A DNA stretch of 64,000 bases from Streptomyces sp. TRM68416 (GTDB lineage: Bacteria; Actinomycetota; Actinomycetes; Streptomycetales; Streptomycetaceae): NCBI RefSeq assembly GCF_014596915.1, contig NZ_JACVWU010000005.1, forward strand, positions 248,001 to 312,000. The letters run 5' to 3'. Below, in pieces: positions 18,323-27,369 of this stretch. A program made the position numbers and the translations under genes. Each line of letters starts with the position of its first letter. Positions within the stretch are counted from its first letter, which is position 1. The notes under the pieces were generated by a model, which did not search any database, was not told the DNA's origin, and saw only the letters and a program-made list of their open reading frames with translations.

Positions 18323-18961
18323 GTGGCCGCCAAGCCCGTGGCCCCGCGCGCCAAGCGCCTCGTCGTGCTGGTCTCCGGATCCGGCACCAACCTCCAGGCG
18401 CTGCTCGACGCCATCGCGACCACCGGCACCGAGGCCTACGGCGCCGAGATCGTGGCCGTGGGCGCCGACCGCGACGGCATCGAGGGGCTGGCCCGTGCCG
18501 AGCGCGCCGGGATCCCCACCTTCGTGCGGAAGGTCAAGGAGTACGGCAGCCGTGAGGAGTGGGACGCCGCCCTCGCCGAGGCCGTCGCCTCCTACGAGCC
18601 CGACCTCGTCGTCTCCGCCGGGTTCATGAAGATCGTCGGCAAGGAGTTCCTCGCACACTTCGGCGGGCGGTTCGTGAACACGCACCCCGCGCTCCTGCCC
18701 AGTTTTCCCGGCGCCCACGGCGTCCGTGACGCGCTCGCGTACGGCGCCCGGGTCACCGGCTGCACCGTCCACTTCGTCGACGACGGCGTCGACACCGGAC
18801 CGATCATCGCTCAGGGCGTGGTGGAGGTCCGGGACGAGGACGACGAGAGCGCTCTGCACGAGCGCATCAAGGAAGTCGAGCGAAGGCTGCTCGTCGATGT
18901 CGTGGGGCGGCTCGCCCGCAACGGCTATCGCATTGAGGGACGAAAGGTAGTTATCCAGTGA
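18323..18961 (+). CDS. purN: Phosphoribosylglycinamide formyltransferase
   Basis: This 212-residue enzyme transfers a formyl group from 10-formyltetrahydrofolate to GAR in purine synthesis. The motif [15 protein letters not shown] binds the phosphoribosyl substrate. The catalytic Asn-His-Asp set is visible as [15 protein letters not shown] and in [13 protein letters not shown]. The GTG at 18323 gives the conserved start [20 protein letters not shown]; an upstream in-frame start would add 42 residues without similarity to the family. The stop overlaps purH (GTGA), so the two form a translationally coupled operon. Confidence 0.96.
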   Translation: MAAKPVAPRAKRLVVLVSGSGTNLQALLDAIATTGTEAYGAEIVAVGADRDGIEGLARAERAGIPTFVRKVKEYGSREEWDAALAEAVASYEPDLVVSAGFMKIVGKEFLAHFGGRFVNTHPALLPSFPGAHGVRDALAYGARVTGCTVHFVDDGVDTGPIIAQGVVEVRDEDDESALHERIKEVERRLLVDVVGRLARNGYRIEGRKVVIQ

Positions 18962-20520
18962 CCGCCGAGAGCAACGCCAAGCGGGCCATTCGACGGGCGC
19001 TCGTCAGCGTCTACGACAAGACCGGACTCGAAGACCTCGCGCGCGGGCTGCACGAGGCCGGTGTCGAGCTCGTCTCCACCGGCTCCACGGCCGCCCGGAT
19101 CGCCGCCGTCGGCGTCCCCGTCACCAAGGTCGAGGAGCTCACCGGCTTCCCCGAGTGCCTGGACGGCCGCGTCAAGACGCTGCACCCGAAGGTCCACGCG
19201 GGCATCCTCGCCGACCTGCGGCTGGAGAGCCACCGGCAGCAGCTCGACGAGCTGGGCGTGACGCCGTTCGACCTCGTCGTGGTGAACCTCTACCCGTTCG
19301 AGGCGACCGTCGCCTCCGGCGCCTCGCCCGACGAGTGCGTCGAGCAGATCGACATCGGCGGTCCGTCGATGGTGCGCGCCGCCGCCAAGAACCACCCCTC
19401 CGTGGCGGTCGTCACCAGCCCCGACCGCTACGCCGACGTCCTCACCGCGGTCGCCTCCGGCGGCTTCGACCTGAACGCCCGCAAGAAGCTCGCCGCCGAG
19501 GCGTTCCGGCACACCGCCGAGTACGACGTGGCGGTCGCCGCCTGGTTCGCCGCGGACTACGCGGGCGACGGCGCGGAGTTCCCCGAGTTCCTCGGCGTGA
19601 CGTACCAGCGCAAGCAGGTCCTGCGCTACGGCGAGAACCCGCACCAGCCCGCCGCCCTCTACACCGGCGGCTGCGGCGGTCTGGCCTCGGCCGAGCAGCT
19701 GCACGGCAAGGAGATGTCGTACAACAACTACACCGACACGGATGCCGCCCGCCGTGCCGCGTACGACCACGACGAGCCCTGTGTCGCGATCATCAAGCAC
19801 GCCAATCCGTGCGGTATCGCGATCGGTGCCGATGTCGCCGAGGCGCACCGCAAGGCGCACGCCTGTGACCCGCTGTCGGCCTTCGGCGGGGTGATCGCCG
19901 TCAACCGCCCGGTCAGCAAGGAGATGGCCGAGCAGGTCGCCGAGATCTTCACGGAGGTCATCGTCGCCCCCGACTACGAGCCGGGTGCCGTCGACGTCCT
20001 CGCGCAGAAGAAGAACATCCGCGTCCTGCGCTGCCCCGGGGCGCCCGAGGCCTCCGCGGAGTTCAAGCCGATCGACGGCGGCGGGCTCGCCCAGATCACC
20101 GACGTGTTCCAGGCCGACGGCGACGACCCGGCCAACTGGACCCTGGCCACGGGTGAGGCGCTCTCCGCAGAGGAACTCGCCGAGCTGTCCTTCGCCTGGA
20201 AGGCCTGCCGGGCCGTGAAGTCCAACGCCATCCTCCTCGCCAAGGGCGGCGCCTCGGTCGGCGTCGGCATGGGCCAGGTCAACCGCGTCGACTCCGCGAA
20301 GCTGGCCGTCGAGCGCGCCGGCGCCGAGCGCGCTCAGGGCTCGTACGCCGCCTCGGACGCCTTCTTCCCCTTCCCGGACGGCCTGGAGATCCTCACCGAG
20401 GCCGGGGTCAAGGCCGTGGTCCAGCCCGGCGGTTCGGTCCGCGACGAGCTGGTGGTCGAGGCCGCGAAGAAGGCGGGCGTGACGATGTACTTCACGGGGA
20501 CGCGGCACTTCTTCCACTGA
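18958..20520 (+). CDS. purH: Bifunctional AICAR formyltransferase / IMP cyclohydrolase
   Basis: This 520-residue enzyme catalyses the last two steps to IMP. The N-terminal IMP cyclohydrolase domain (residues 1-200) has [11 protein letters not shown] and [15 protein letters not shown]. The C-terminal AICAR transformylase domain has the Lys-His pair in [14 protein letters not shown] and ends with [10 protein letters not shown]. The length is standard. It starts at GTG 18958, overlapping purN. Its substrate ZMP (AICAR monophosphate) accumulates when 10-formyl-THF is short, the signal sensed by the riboswitch at 45862. Confidence 0.98.
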   Translation: MTAESNAKRAIRRALVSVYDKTGLEDLARGLHEAGVELVSTGSTAARIAAVGVPVTKVEELTGFPECLDGRVKTLHPKVHAGILADLRLESHRQQLDELGVTPFDLVVVNLYPFEATVASGASPDECVEQIDIGGPSMVRAAAKNHPSVAVVTSPDRYADVLTAVASGGFDLNARKKLAAEAFRHTAEYDVAVAAWFAADYAGDGAEFPEFLGVTYQRKQVLRYGENPHQPAALYTGGCGGLASAEQLHGKEMSYNNYTDTDAARRAAYDHDEPCVAIIKHANPCGIAIGADVAEAHRKAHACDPLSAFGGVIAVNRPVSKEMAEQVAEIFTEVIVAPDYEPGAVDVLAQKKNIRVLRCPGAPEASAEFKPIDGGGLAQITDVFQADGDDPANWTLATGEALSAEELAELSFAWKACRAVKSNAILLAKGGASVGVGMGQVNRVDSAKLAVERAGAERAQGSYAASDAFFPFPDGLEILTEAGVKAVVQPGGSVRDELVVEAAKKAGVTMYFTGTRHFFH

Positions 20521-20532
20521 GCCGCGCACTCT

Positions 20533-20567
20533 GCAGGGCCCGCCGTCCGGTGCGACGCGGGCCCTGC
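20533..20567 (+). terminator. Bidirectional terminator hairpin after purH
   Basis: GCAGGGCCCGC (20533-20543) and GCGGGCCCTGC (20557-20567) form a perfect 11-bp stem with a 13-nt loop in the 48-bp gap between convergent genes. Confidence 0.8.
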
Positions 20568-20568
20568 G

Positions 20569-22332
20569 TCATGTCGTACTGCGCAGCGCCGCCCAGGTCT
20601 GGGGACCCACCTGGCCGTCGACCTCCAGCCCCTTCGCGGTCTGGAACTGCTTGACCGCGGCCAGGGTGGCGTCGCCGAACTGGCCGTCCACGCCCGCGTT
20701 GCCGACGCTGTAGCCGCGCTTGGTGAGGATGCACTGCACCTGGACGACGCGCTGGCCGGTGTCGCCGTAGTCGGTGAGTTCGGTGCCGGTGTAGTAGGTG
20801 CAGTCGGAGATCCACGCGGGGGTGGACGGCGCCGGGGCGGTCTGGGTGACGGTGGTGGTCGGGGCGGGGGAGGTCTCCTTCTTCCCTCCGCCGCCGCTGT
20901 CGCGGGTGGCGGTCGCGGAGGGGATGCTGTCCGGTTCGCCGCCGTCCGGCTCCTCGGCGGAACCCTTCTCCTTCTCCTCCTTCTGCTCCTTCTCCGTCTC
21001 CTTCTTGGAGGGCGCGGCGGAGGTGCCGGGCAGTCGTGAGGCACGGCTGTTGTCGGCCGGGTCGCCGCTGGAGGCGGTCGGGGAGGCGGATGCCGCCGCC
21101 TCGGTGGCCGGGGGGCGGGTGAACAGGAAGGCGCCCACGGCCACGGCGCACACCGCGACGCCCGCGGCGACGGCGAGGTACGGCTTCCTGCGCTTCGTTC
21201 CGCCTCCGCCGCTCCCGCCGTCCGTGGCGGGGACGGGTGCGCCGTACCCGTACTGGCCGGGCGGGGTCGGCGGACCGAAGGCGGGGCCGGGCGGGGGAGA
21301 CGTCACGCGTTCCGTGGGTGCGCGGAAGTGGCCGGTCTGCTGGGCGGAGGCGCGCGCGAGCACCTCGTAGCCCTGCCGTCGGGCGAGCAGCCGGCCGGCC
21401 AGCGGCTCCTGCCAGGCGGGGGTGTGGCCGCCGCCCGCTGCCGCGGCCGTCTCGATCAACTGCCGCGGAGTCGGCCGCAGGCCCGGGTCCTTGGCGAGAC
21501 AGGCGGACAGCAGCGCGGCCAACGCGTGGTCGGCGGCGGCGAGTTCGGCCATCACCTCGGGCTTGGGGTCCTCGAAGGCTACCCGGTGCATGACGTCCAC
21601 GCCCGTGCCGTCCCCGAAGGGGGAGTGGCCGGTGGCGGCGTAGACGATCGTGCCCGCGAGGGAGAAGACGTCGGAGGCGCCGTCGCAGCGGCCCTCCCGC
21701 AGGTACTCGGGCGACATGAACGCCGGTGTGCCGACCCGGCTGCCGGTGCCGGTGATCGCGCTGCTGTCCGCGGCCTGCGAGATGCCGAAGTCGATGACGT
21801 GCACGCCCTGCGCGGACAGGATCACGTTGGACGGCTTCAGATCACGGTGTACGACGCCGGCGGCGGCCAGCGCCGACAGGGTCTGCCCGAGCTCCGCCAC
21901 CAGCCGCCACACCCCGGCCGGCGCCAGCCTGCCGCACTCCTTGACGGCCTCGGCGAGGTTCAGGCCGGGTATGTACTCGGTGGCCATCCACAGCAGTTCG
22001 TCGTCGAAGCCGGTGCCGAGCAGCCGCGGCGCGTGCGGGGTGACGACCCGGGCGTGCACGGCGGCCTCCCGCTCGAACCGCCGCCGGAACTCCGGGTCCT
22101 CCGCGTACTCGGGCCGGATGACCTTCACCGCGGCGAGGCCCGGACCGTCGTCGGCGGGGCGCGCCAGATACACCCGACCCATGCCGCCGCTGCCGAGCCG
22201 CCCCAGCGTGACGTACGGCCCCACCCGCCCCGGGTCGGTGCTCCGCAGCGGGGTCGCCCCCGCCTCCCCGAGCGCGGCGTCCCCCGACGCCGCTGTGTAC
22301 GACGACGGCATCGGCTGCCGCTGCTCCGCCAT
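20569..22332 (-). CDS. Membrane Ser/Thr protein kinase with peptidoglycan-binding domain
   Basis: This 587-residue PknB-type kinase has the Gly loop GRLGSGGMGRVY at 44-55, Lys70 in AAVKVIRP, HRDLKPSN at 162-169, DFG at 181-183 and GTPAFMSPE near 201. One transmembrane helix follows a Pro-rich linker (YLAVAAGVAVCAVAVGAFLF, around 380-400). The outer part has a Ser/Thr/Glu-rich stalk and a C-terminal peptidoglycan-binding domain (RGYSVGNAGVDGQFGDATLA, around residue 545, ending VDGQVGPQTWAALRS). This suggests that cell-wall state is sensed outside and phosphorylation happens inside. The ATG at 22332 has GGGGGA upstream. It is followed on the same strand by a secreted protein with a related domain. 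Confidence 0.92.
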   Translation of the reverse strand: MAEQRQPMPSSYTAASGDAALGEAGATPLRSTDPGRVGPYVTLGRLGSGGMGRVYLARPADDGPGLAAVKVIRPEYAEDPEFRRRFEREAAVHARVVTPHAPRLLGTGFDDELLWMATEYIPGLNLAEAVKECGRLAPAGVWRLVAELGQTLSALAAAGVVHRDLKPSNVILSAQGVHVIDFGISQAADSSAITGTGSRVGTPAFMSPEYLREGRCDGASDVFSLAGTIVYAATGHSPFGDGTGVDVMHRVAFEDPKPEVMAELAAADHALAALLSACLAKDPGLRPTPRQLIETAAAAGGGHTPAWQEPLAGRLLARRQGYEVLARASAQQTGHFRAPTERVTSPPPGPAFGPPTPPGQYGYGAPVPATDGGSGGGGTKRRKPYLAVAAGVAVCAVAVGAFLFTRPPATEAAASASPTASSGDPADNSRASRLPGTSAAPSKKETEKEQKEEKEKGSAEEPDGGEPDSIPSATATRDSGGGGKKETSPAPTTTVTQTAPAPSTPAWISDCTYYTGTELTDYGDTGQRVVQVQCILTKRGYSVGNAGVDGQFGDATLAAVKQFQTAKGLEVDGQVGPQTWAALRSTT

Positions 22333-22480
22333 GGGTCCCCCGACCGTTCTCTCCTGCGTGACGCGCTCAACGTGCCGTTGTGCTCACGTCAGTTACTGAT
22401 GTGAGGTTACCGTCCGGGGCACCGGAGAGCGGTGGGCCCGCCGGTCGCGGTGACCGACGGGCCCGGGGTGCTGCGCTGCG

Positions 22481-23035
22481 TCAGCTGCAGGTGCGGGACT
22501 TGTAGTTGGCGTAGCGGTAGGCGCCGTCGACGTAGAGGCTGTATTTGCCGGAGCTGCTGCGGTAGACGAAGAAGTCCGACTGGGCGCCGTCGTACCTCAG
22601 CCGGTACTTGCGCTGGCTGTTGATGTCGACCAGCTTGGAGTCCTTCAGCTTGTCGCCGGCCTTCGTGAAGGTCTTCTTGCCGACCAGGCCGTCGGCGCTC
22701 AGGCCCCAGCGCTTCTGGAGATTCTTGGTGGCGTGGGTGGTGTTGGAGCCGAAGTGGCCGTCGATGTCGGCGGTGTCGTACTTGGTGCCGTCCTTCTCGA
22801 TGGCGCCCTCCGCCCACAGGATCTTCTGCCACAGGCAGGTGGCGTTGGACTTGGCGTAGGAGGAGCTGGACAGGGTGCCCTCGTCGTCCCAGTCGTCGTA
22901 GGTGTAGCCCGAGCCGCTGAGGTAGCCGTCCGAGGCGGCGGCAGAGGCCGGCGAAGCGCCGAGGGCGAGGGTGCCCGCCACAGCGGCACCGATGGTGGCG
23001 GCGGCCAGACGGGCCCGGGTCGTACGGAAGTTCAT
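22481..23035 (-). CDS. Secreted peptidoglycan-binding protein
   Basis: This 184-residue protein has a classical signal peptide (RLAAATIGAAVAGTLALGAS, then PASAAAS). The middle holds a peptidoglycan-binding-like repeat: DTADIDGHFGSNTTHATKNL, then QKRWGLSADGLVGKKTF. Two Cys (CLWQKILW and the penultimate residue) may form a disulfide. The ATG at 23035 has GGGGAGG at a good distance; an earlier in-frame ATG lacks one. It is encoded 148 bp upstream of the kinase gene whose extracytoplasmic domain binds the same kind of ligand, but a functional link is inference. Confidence 0.85.
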   Translation of the reverse strand: MNFRTTRARLAAATIGAAVAGTLALGASPASAAASDGYLSGSGYTYDDWDDEGTLSSSSYAKSNATCLWQKILWAEGAIEKDGTKYDTADIDGHFGSNTTHATKNLQKRWGLSADGLVGKKTFTKAGDKLKDSKLVDINSQRKYRLRYDGAQSDFFVYRSSSGKYSLYVDGAYRYANYKSRTCS

Positions 23036-23161
23036 GGTGGTTGCCTCCCCGTTGGTGTGATGCGGGCACAACTCTGGGGCAGCGGTGGCTCATTCGGAAC
23101 CTGAAAAGTTCTAGGGTGGCACCTGAAGGTTGCAGGGCGGCGGTCCGGCAGTCGGCACGCC

Positions 23162-23406
23162 TCAGCCGACCGAGGCCGCCTCGCAGGTGCGGACCACGGC
23201 GCGGTATTCGCAGCCGTCCGGATCCGTGCGGTAGCCGACGAGATCCGCAACGGTCCCTCGTGGTCCTTGGCGTTGAGGTGTGCACGGCAGACCGCGGTCG
23301 TGACGCGGCCGTGTCGGCGCAGACGGCGTTGGCGTCGCGACCGCGGGGTCGCTGCCAGGGCCCTGAGCGCCGCCAGTACTGCGCACCACACAGTCAACGT
23401 CAGCAC
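23162..23406 (-). pseudogene. Frameshifted small membrane-protein gene
   Basis: On the minus strand one frame from GTG 23406 reads MLTLTVWCAVLAALRALAAT and continues with G/C-biased third positions to NAKDHEG at about 23246. From there a different frame continues as VADLVGYRTDPDGCEYRAVV to a TGA at 23162, again with strong G/C third positions. Both halves look coding, so a one-base deletion (or +2 insertion) near 23245 has split a gene of about 80 codons. The hydrophobic start and the GYxxDPDGxEYRA text resemble DUF3592-like proteins, a weak assignment. A sequencing error would give the same picture. Confidence 0.55.
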
Positions 23407-23617
23407 GGCCCTGCGGCCTCCTTCGATTCGCCGCCGCCGCTCTCCGGGTGGTGCCCCCGGCCGGTCGGTCGGAGGCGGAGAGGCGGTGGCCGGAACCGTT
23501 CGGTGGCGGGGCGCGTCGTGCCCGCACCCCGCCGATCTCCACTGTTGCCCAGGGAGCCGTGCCGGGCGATCCTGTTGCAGTTGAACGCAAAAGCGCAGTT
23601 CGTCGGGGGAGAACTAC

Positions 23618-24658
23618 ATGCTCCGCGTCCACTTCAGCGATGCCGATCTGGGCCGGACCCGGCTCGGCACCGCGTCCGATCCGCTCTGGGACATCGCCAT
23701 CAGCCTGCACAGACTCCAGACCAGGCAACGCCGTTGGGCGCATGCCGAGTGGTACCGGACCACGCGGGCGCGGCTACGGGAGGCCGGCCTGGAACGCGCC
23801 GTGCGGAGCGTGCTGCTGCCGCTGTACCCGAGGGCGGCGTACTTTCCCGACTTCCTCACCCCGGTCCAGGCGGCCGACGGACTGCGCGCGGGACTCGAGG
23901 GCATTCTCGCCGCCCCCGCGCCCCGGGTGCGCGAGGAGATCCGGCGCCTCGACGCCGTCGTGGGCGCGCCCTCGTGGGCCCCGGGCCTGGCCGAGCGGGC
24001 GGCCCGGGAGGAGTTCGTAGGGCTGTTGCGGGCGTACCACGACATCGCCGTAGCACCCTACGAGGACCGCATCCACGCCCGGATCGAGGGCGAACGAGCC
24101 CTGCGGGCACGGCAGATGATGGACGGCGGGGTGGAGGGCATGCTCGCCGGGCTCGGGCCCTGGGCGCGGTGGCAGCGGTCCGTGCTGTGCGCCGACTACA
24201 ACCCTTCCGTGGGCCGGGACGTGCACCTGGAGGGACGCGGGATGCTGCTCGTGCCCTCGTACTTCCTCCTCGAACGGCCGATCACCTTCGCCGACCCGGG
24301 CCTGCCTCCCGTCCTGGTCTATCCGCTCGTCCACGAGGCGTCGCCGCCGCCCGTGGCGGACGCCCCGCTGGGCGTCCTCCTGGGCCGGGCCCGGGCCGCG
24401 GTGCTGGCCTCCGTGGCCCACGGCGCCACGACCGGCGAGGTCGCCCGCGCCGTCGGCGTCTCCGCGTCCTCGGCCAGTCGTCACGCAACGGCCCTGCGGG
24501 ACGCGGGACTTGTCACCACCAGCCGCACCGGCACGACCGTTCTGCACACCCTCACGCCGGTGGGTGCGGCGGTGCTGCGGGCGGCGGCGGCCCGCGGGAG
24601 CGAGCGGGCGCGTGCCTACCAGAGGGAGGACAGCACCGCCCACAGCGACGGGTTGTAG
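23618..24658 (+). CDS. ArsR-like winged-helix transcriptional regulator
   Basis: This 346-residue protein has a long N-terminal domain typical of DUF5937-type regulators (MLRVHFSDADLGRTRLGTAS, then DPLWDIAISLHRLQ). Its C-terminal winged helix is at about residues 250-330 (GATTGEVARAVGVSASSASR, then HATALRDAGLVTTSRTG). It is probably a repressor that senses a small molecule through the N-terminal part. The ATG at 23618 is preceded by GGGGGAGAAC. Its 3' end overlaps the convergent kinase gene by 43 bp. The target is unknown. Confidence 0.85.
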   Translation: MLRVHFSDADLGRTRLGTASDPLWDIAISLHRLQTRQRRWAHAEWYRTTRARLREAGLERAVRSVLLPLYPRAAYFPDFLTPVQAADGLRAGLEGILAAPAPRVREEIRRLDAVVGAPSWAPGLAERAAREEFVGLLRAYHDIAVAPYEDRIHARIEGERALRARQMMDGGVEGMLAGLGPWARWQRSVLCADYNPSVGRDVHLEGRGMLLVPSYFLLERPITFADPGLPPVLVYPLVHEASPPPVADAPLGVLLGRARAAVLASVAHGATTGEVARAVGVSASSASRHATALRDAGLVTTSRTGTTVLHTLTPVGAAVLRAAAARGSERARAYQREDSTAHSDGL

Positions 24659-26106
24659 GTGCAGCTGCCGACCAGCTTGTGCGAGAGCGGGGCGTACGTG
24701 CCCGCCAGGTTCCCCATGCTGTTCACGCCGCTGCAGCCGGTCCGTTGCGCGCTGCGGCGGCGGTCGAAGCCCGCGGGCCGGTAGTCGGCGCCGCGGAAGT
24801 ACACGACGCCGCCGAGTTCACGGCTGTCCGAGATGTTGTTGAAGACGGACCGGACGGGGCCGTGCGCCGCCCAGGGACAAGTGGCCTCTCCCTCCTGCCA
24901 GTTGGGGTCGCTGTCCTGCCAGTGGCACATCTCCCCGTTGCCGTCGTGCTCGCTGAAGAAGCACACGCTGTCCTCCGGGCAGCGGTGATAGCCGTAACCG
25001 GACGCGGAGGCGGTCGGCACCGCCACGGCCTCGTACACCGGCGTCCCGTCGTACTGCGTCGCCCGGTGATGGGCGATGCCCGCCGCGGCCCCGAGGCCGG
25101 CCGTGACCGTGAGGAGGGTGGCCAGGGACCCGGCCAGGACCGGATGGCGCTGCCGCCAGGAGGGGCGGCGCGACTTCGACGGGCGCGACTTCGACGGGCG
25201 CGGCCTCGACGGGCGCGGTGCGCGGGCGACGCCGGCCGCCGCCTCCACCCGCCGCAGCAGCGCCTCGGTGCCGACGCGTTCGGCGTGCGTGCGGGTGAGA
25301 CAGTCGCCGATGATCTCCGCCCAGCCGTCCGGCAGTTCGGGTGACAGCCGCAGTTCCTCGGTGCCCCGCGCATACCGTGTCACCGCGTCGCAGCGGGCCT
25401 CCGTCGTGGCGCCCGGGAACGGGAAGGTGCCGGTCAGGGCCGTGTGCGCGAGGACCCCGAAGGACCAGACGTCACCCGACGGGCGGACCTGGACGCCGCG
25501 CTCGTCCATCTCCGGCCAGAGCAGCTCCGGAGCCGTGTAGTCCGGCGTGACGAAGGCGGACGTGTAGGCGTGGGTGCCCTCCAGTTCGGCGGCCGTGCTG
25601 AAGTCGGCCAGGCGTGCCGAACCGTCCTTCATCAGCAGTACGTTGGCGGGCTTGAGGTCGCCGTGCACCCAGCCGGCGCGGTGCAGCTGGGCCAGCCCCT
25701 CGCAGATCTGCGCCAGCACGGCACCGGCGTCCGGCACCGGTGCCGGCACGGCGTCCAGCGAGCGCTCCGCCCGCTCCAGTACGAGGACGGTGGCGCCGTC
25801 GAGTTCGGGGTGGTCCGGGTCGTCGACGCTGAGGGTGTCGTACATCCGGATCAGCCGGGGTGTGCGCAGCCGACGCAGTAACTCCGTCTCGCGTTCGGCC
25901 AGTTCGCGCAGGTGGCTGAGCCGGCGCGGGGTGCGGGTGCCGGTGGGCAGGAACTTCAGCGCCGCCCGGCGGGGCAGGTCCGGAGCCTCGTCGACCAGCC
26001 TGGCCGCGTAGACGGTGGCGAACGCGCCGGACGCGAGTGCCTCACGGACCTCCCAGGGGCCGATCCGGTAGCCCTCGGGGACGCGCACGGGCACGGCGTC
26101 GTACAT
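24616..26106 (-). CDS. Ser/Thr kinase-like protein with I36 inhibitor-like domain
   Basis: This 496-residue protein has an N-terminal protein kinase fold (residues 13-290) with Lys51 in AALKFLP and the catalytic loop HGDLKPANVLL at 148-158. Two motifs are altered: the Gly loop reads ASGAFATVY (25-33), keeping one of three Gly, and the metal-binding DFG reads DFS (168-170). Catalytic D150, K152 and N155 remain, so activity is possible. After a basic stretch, a transmembrane helix (residues about 325-345, HPVLAGSLATLLTVTAGLGA) leads to an outer domain of about 120 residues with six Cys. That domain begins YHRCPEDSVCFFSEHDGNGE, typical of peptidase-inhibitor family I36. The ATG has GGGGGAACC upstream. 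The FHA gene 253 bp upstream may encode its partner. Confidence 0.85.
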   Translation of the reverse strand: MYDAVPVRVPEGYRIGPWEVREALASGAFATVYAARLVDEAPDLPRRAALKFLPTGTRTPRRLSHLRELAERETELLRRLRTPRLIRMYDTLSVDDPDHPELDGATVLVLERAERSLDAVPAPVPDAGAVLAQICEGLAQLHRAGWVHGDLKPANVLLMKDGSARLADFSTAAELEGTHAYTSAFVTPDYTAPELLWPEMDERGVQVRPSGDVWSFGVLAHTALTGTFPFPGATTEARCDAVTRYARGTEELRLSPELPDGWAEIIGDCLTRTHAERVGTEALLRRVEAAAGVARAPRPSRPRPSKSRPSKSRRPSWRQRHPVLAGSLATLLTVTAGLGAAAGIAHHRATQYDGTPVYEAVAVPTASASGYGYHRCPEDSVCFFSEHDGNGEMCHWQDSDPNWQEGEATCPWAAHGPVRSVFNNISDSRELGGVVYFRGADYRPAGFDRRRSAQRTGCSGVNSMGNLAGTYAPLSHKLVGSCTYNPSLWAVLSSLW

Positions 26107-26291
26107 CTTGGTTCCCCCTTTTCTTCCTGCTGCGCTCGACGGCGGGGCGAGCGGGAGTCGTCAGCGGCAGATGCGAGTGAAGAGTGCCGAAATCCGGCAA
26201 CGCGGATATCGTCACACGGGCACATGCATCTGATCACTGCCATGTTCCGGCAGGATGCCGTGAGTTCTCATTGCCGATCGAGGCGGTCGGG

Positions 26292-26336
26292 GTGATCAGG
26301 GTGATCAGTGTGATCGGGGTGACCCTGGGGATCGGG
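26292..26336. repeat. Five tandem 9-bp repeats
   Basis: GTGATCAGG, GTGATCAGT, GTGATCGGG, GTGACCCTG and GGGATCGGG lie end to end just downstream of the FHA gene stop. The array overlaps no gene and its role is unknown. Confidence 0.75.
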
Positions 26337-26359
26337 GCGTACGGCGCGGGGGCGCCCCC

Positions 26360-27100
26360 TCAGCCGTAGAGGTCGCTCGTCACCGGCGCGAGCACGACGA
26401 GGTCGTCCTCGCGGACCAGGTCGAAACGGAGGGCGAGGGAGACCAGGGTCTCCTTCTTGCCGTTGACGCGCTGCCCGGTCTCCGCCGTGTCCGGGGCGGG
26501 CCGCAGCCGCAGCTTGAGCGCGAGGTAGTCGATGTTCCAGTACACCGCCGAGCGGCTGACCGTCGGCCACGCCGGCCGCAGCCGTTCCACCAACTGCTCG
26601 ACCGCCGGCAGCGGGGCGTGCGGCTCACCGCGCAGGCGGGGCTCGCACAGGGCGGCCAGGACCGCGAAGTACCGCTTCGTACGGTCGAGGGCGAACGCCG
26701 GCGCGGTCGGCGTGCCCGACAGCCCGTGCCGGGCCGTGCTGCGGAAGGTGTGGCGCGGTGCCCACACGTCGAAGGTGAGCAGGTCGCCCGCGGCGGGGAG
26801 TACGACCCGGGCGAACTCGAACGGCACGGGGGCGTCCACCCGGCCCGGCGCGACCTTGATGTGCTCGCCCGCGCCCTCCGGGTTCTCCACGACGTAGGTC
26901 TGGTCCTCGCTGAGGTTGCTCAGCAGCCAGAAGTTGTGGTGCGCGGTGATCTCCCCGGCGATCCGGGACACCCCCTCGTGCGCGATGGTGAGCCCGCTGC
27001 CGGTGCCGTCCCGGCCGAACGCGAGCCGCTCACCCGCACCGATCCTGATCTGGCCGTCCGGCCGTGCGCATGCCGGAGGCACGACGATGACGCTGTACAT
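26360..27100 (-). CDS. FHA-domain protein
   Basis: This 246-residue protein begins MYSVIVVPPACARPDGQIRI and has a forkhead-associated fold at residues 15-105. The FHA pattern is FGRDGTGSGLTIAHEGVSR followed by NLSEDQTYVVENPEG. FHA domains bind phosphothreonine peptides. The C-terminal half (LPAVEQLVERLRPAWPTVSR, then YWNIDYLALKLRLR) looks like a helical, possibly winged-helix, region. The ATG at 27100 has GAGGGGACGAG upstream. It is upstream of the kinase-like gene on the same strand, so a kinase-FHA signalling pair is a reasonable inference. A short duplicate of its coding sequence lies upstream at 27249. Confidence 0.85.
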   Translation of the reverse strand: MYSVIVVPPACARPDGQIRIGAGERLAFGRDGTGSGLTIAHEGVSRIAGEITAHHNFWLLSNLSEDQTYVVENPEGAGEHIKVAPGRVDAPVPFEFARVVLPAAGDLLTFDVWAPRHTFRSTARHGLSGTPTAPAFALDRTKRYFAVLAALCEPRLRGEPHAPLPAVEQLVERLRPAWPTVSRSAVYWNIDYLALKLRLRPAPDTAETGQRVNGKKETLVSLALRFDLVREDDLVVLAPVTSDLYG

Positions 27101-27133
27101 GGACTCGTCCCCTCGCCCGATTCCATGAGGGCC

Positions 27134-27163
27134 ACCCTCCCCCAGTCCAACGAGGGGGAGGGT
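27134..27163. repeat. Perfect 10-bp hairpin upstream of the FHA gene
   Basis: ACCCTCCCCC (27134-27143) and GGGGGAGGGT (27154-27163) flank a 10-nt loop. It could be an operator for the FHA gene or a secondary terminator. Confidence 0.6.
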
Positions 27164-27248
27164 ATGGGACGTGGCAGAGCGACAGCAAAGGCTTGCTGTT
27201 CGTCGGCGAGTCTGTGAAGGGCGGGCGGAGTCGATGTGTTCGTCGGCC

Positions 27249-27279
27249 GCCCTCCGGGTTCTCGATGACGTAGGTCCGG
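27249..27279 (-). pseudogene. Remnant of a second FHA gene
   Basis: This 31-bp stretch matches 26873-26903 inside the FHA gene at 28 of 31 bases. On the minus strand it reads TYVIENPEG, against TYVVENPEG in the intact gene, with a conservative substitution. No other part of the gene is recognisable, so this is a deletion remnant of a tandem duplicate. Confidence 0.65.
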
Positions 27280-27290
27280 GGCGACGCGCA

Positions 27291-27328
27291 GGGGCCGTGT
27301 CCCCCTGGTACGGGTGGGACACGGCCCC
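27291..27328 (-). terminator. Terminator of the 27370-27966 gene
   Basis: GGGGCCGTGTCCC (27291-27303) and GGGACACGGCCCC (27316-27328) form a perfect 13-bp stem with a 12-nt loop, 42 bp past the stop codon on the minus strand. Confidence 0.85.
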
Positions 27329-27369
27329 TGAAGGCGCAGGGCGCGAACGCGCCTGCCGGTGGCGGCGGT

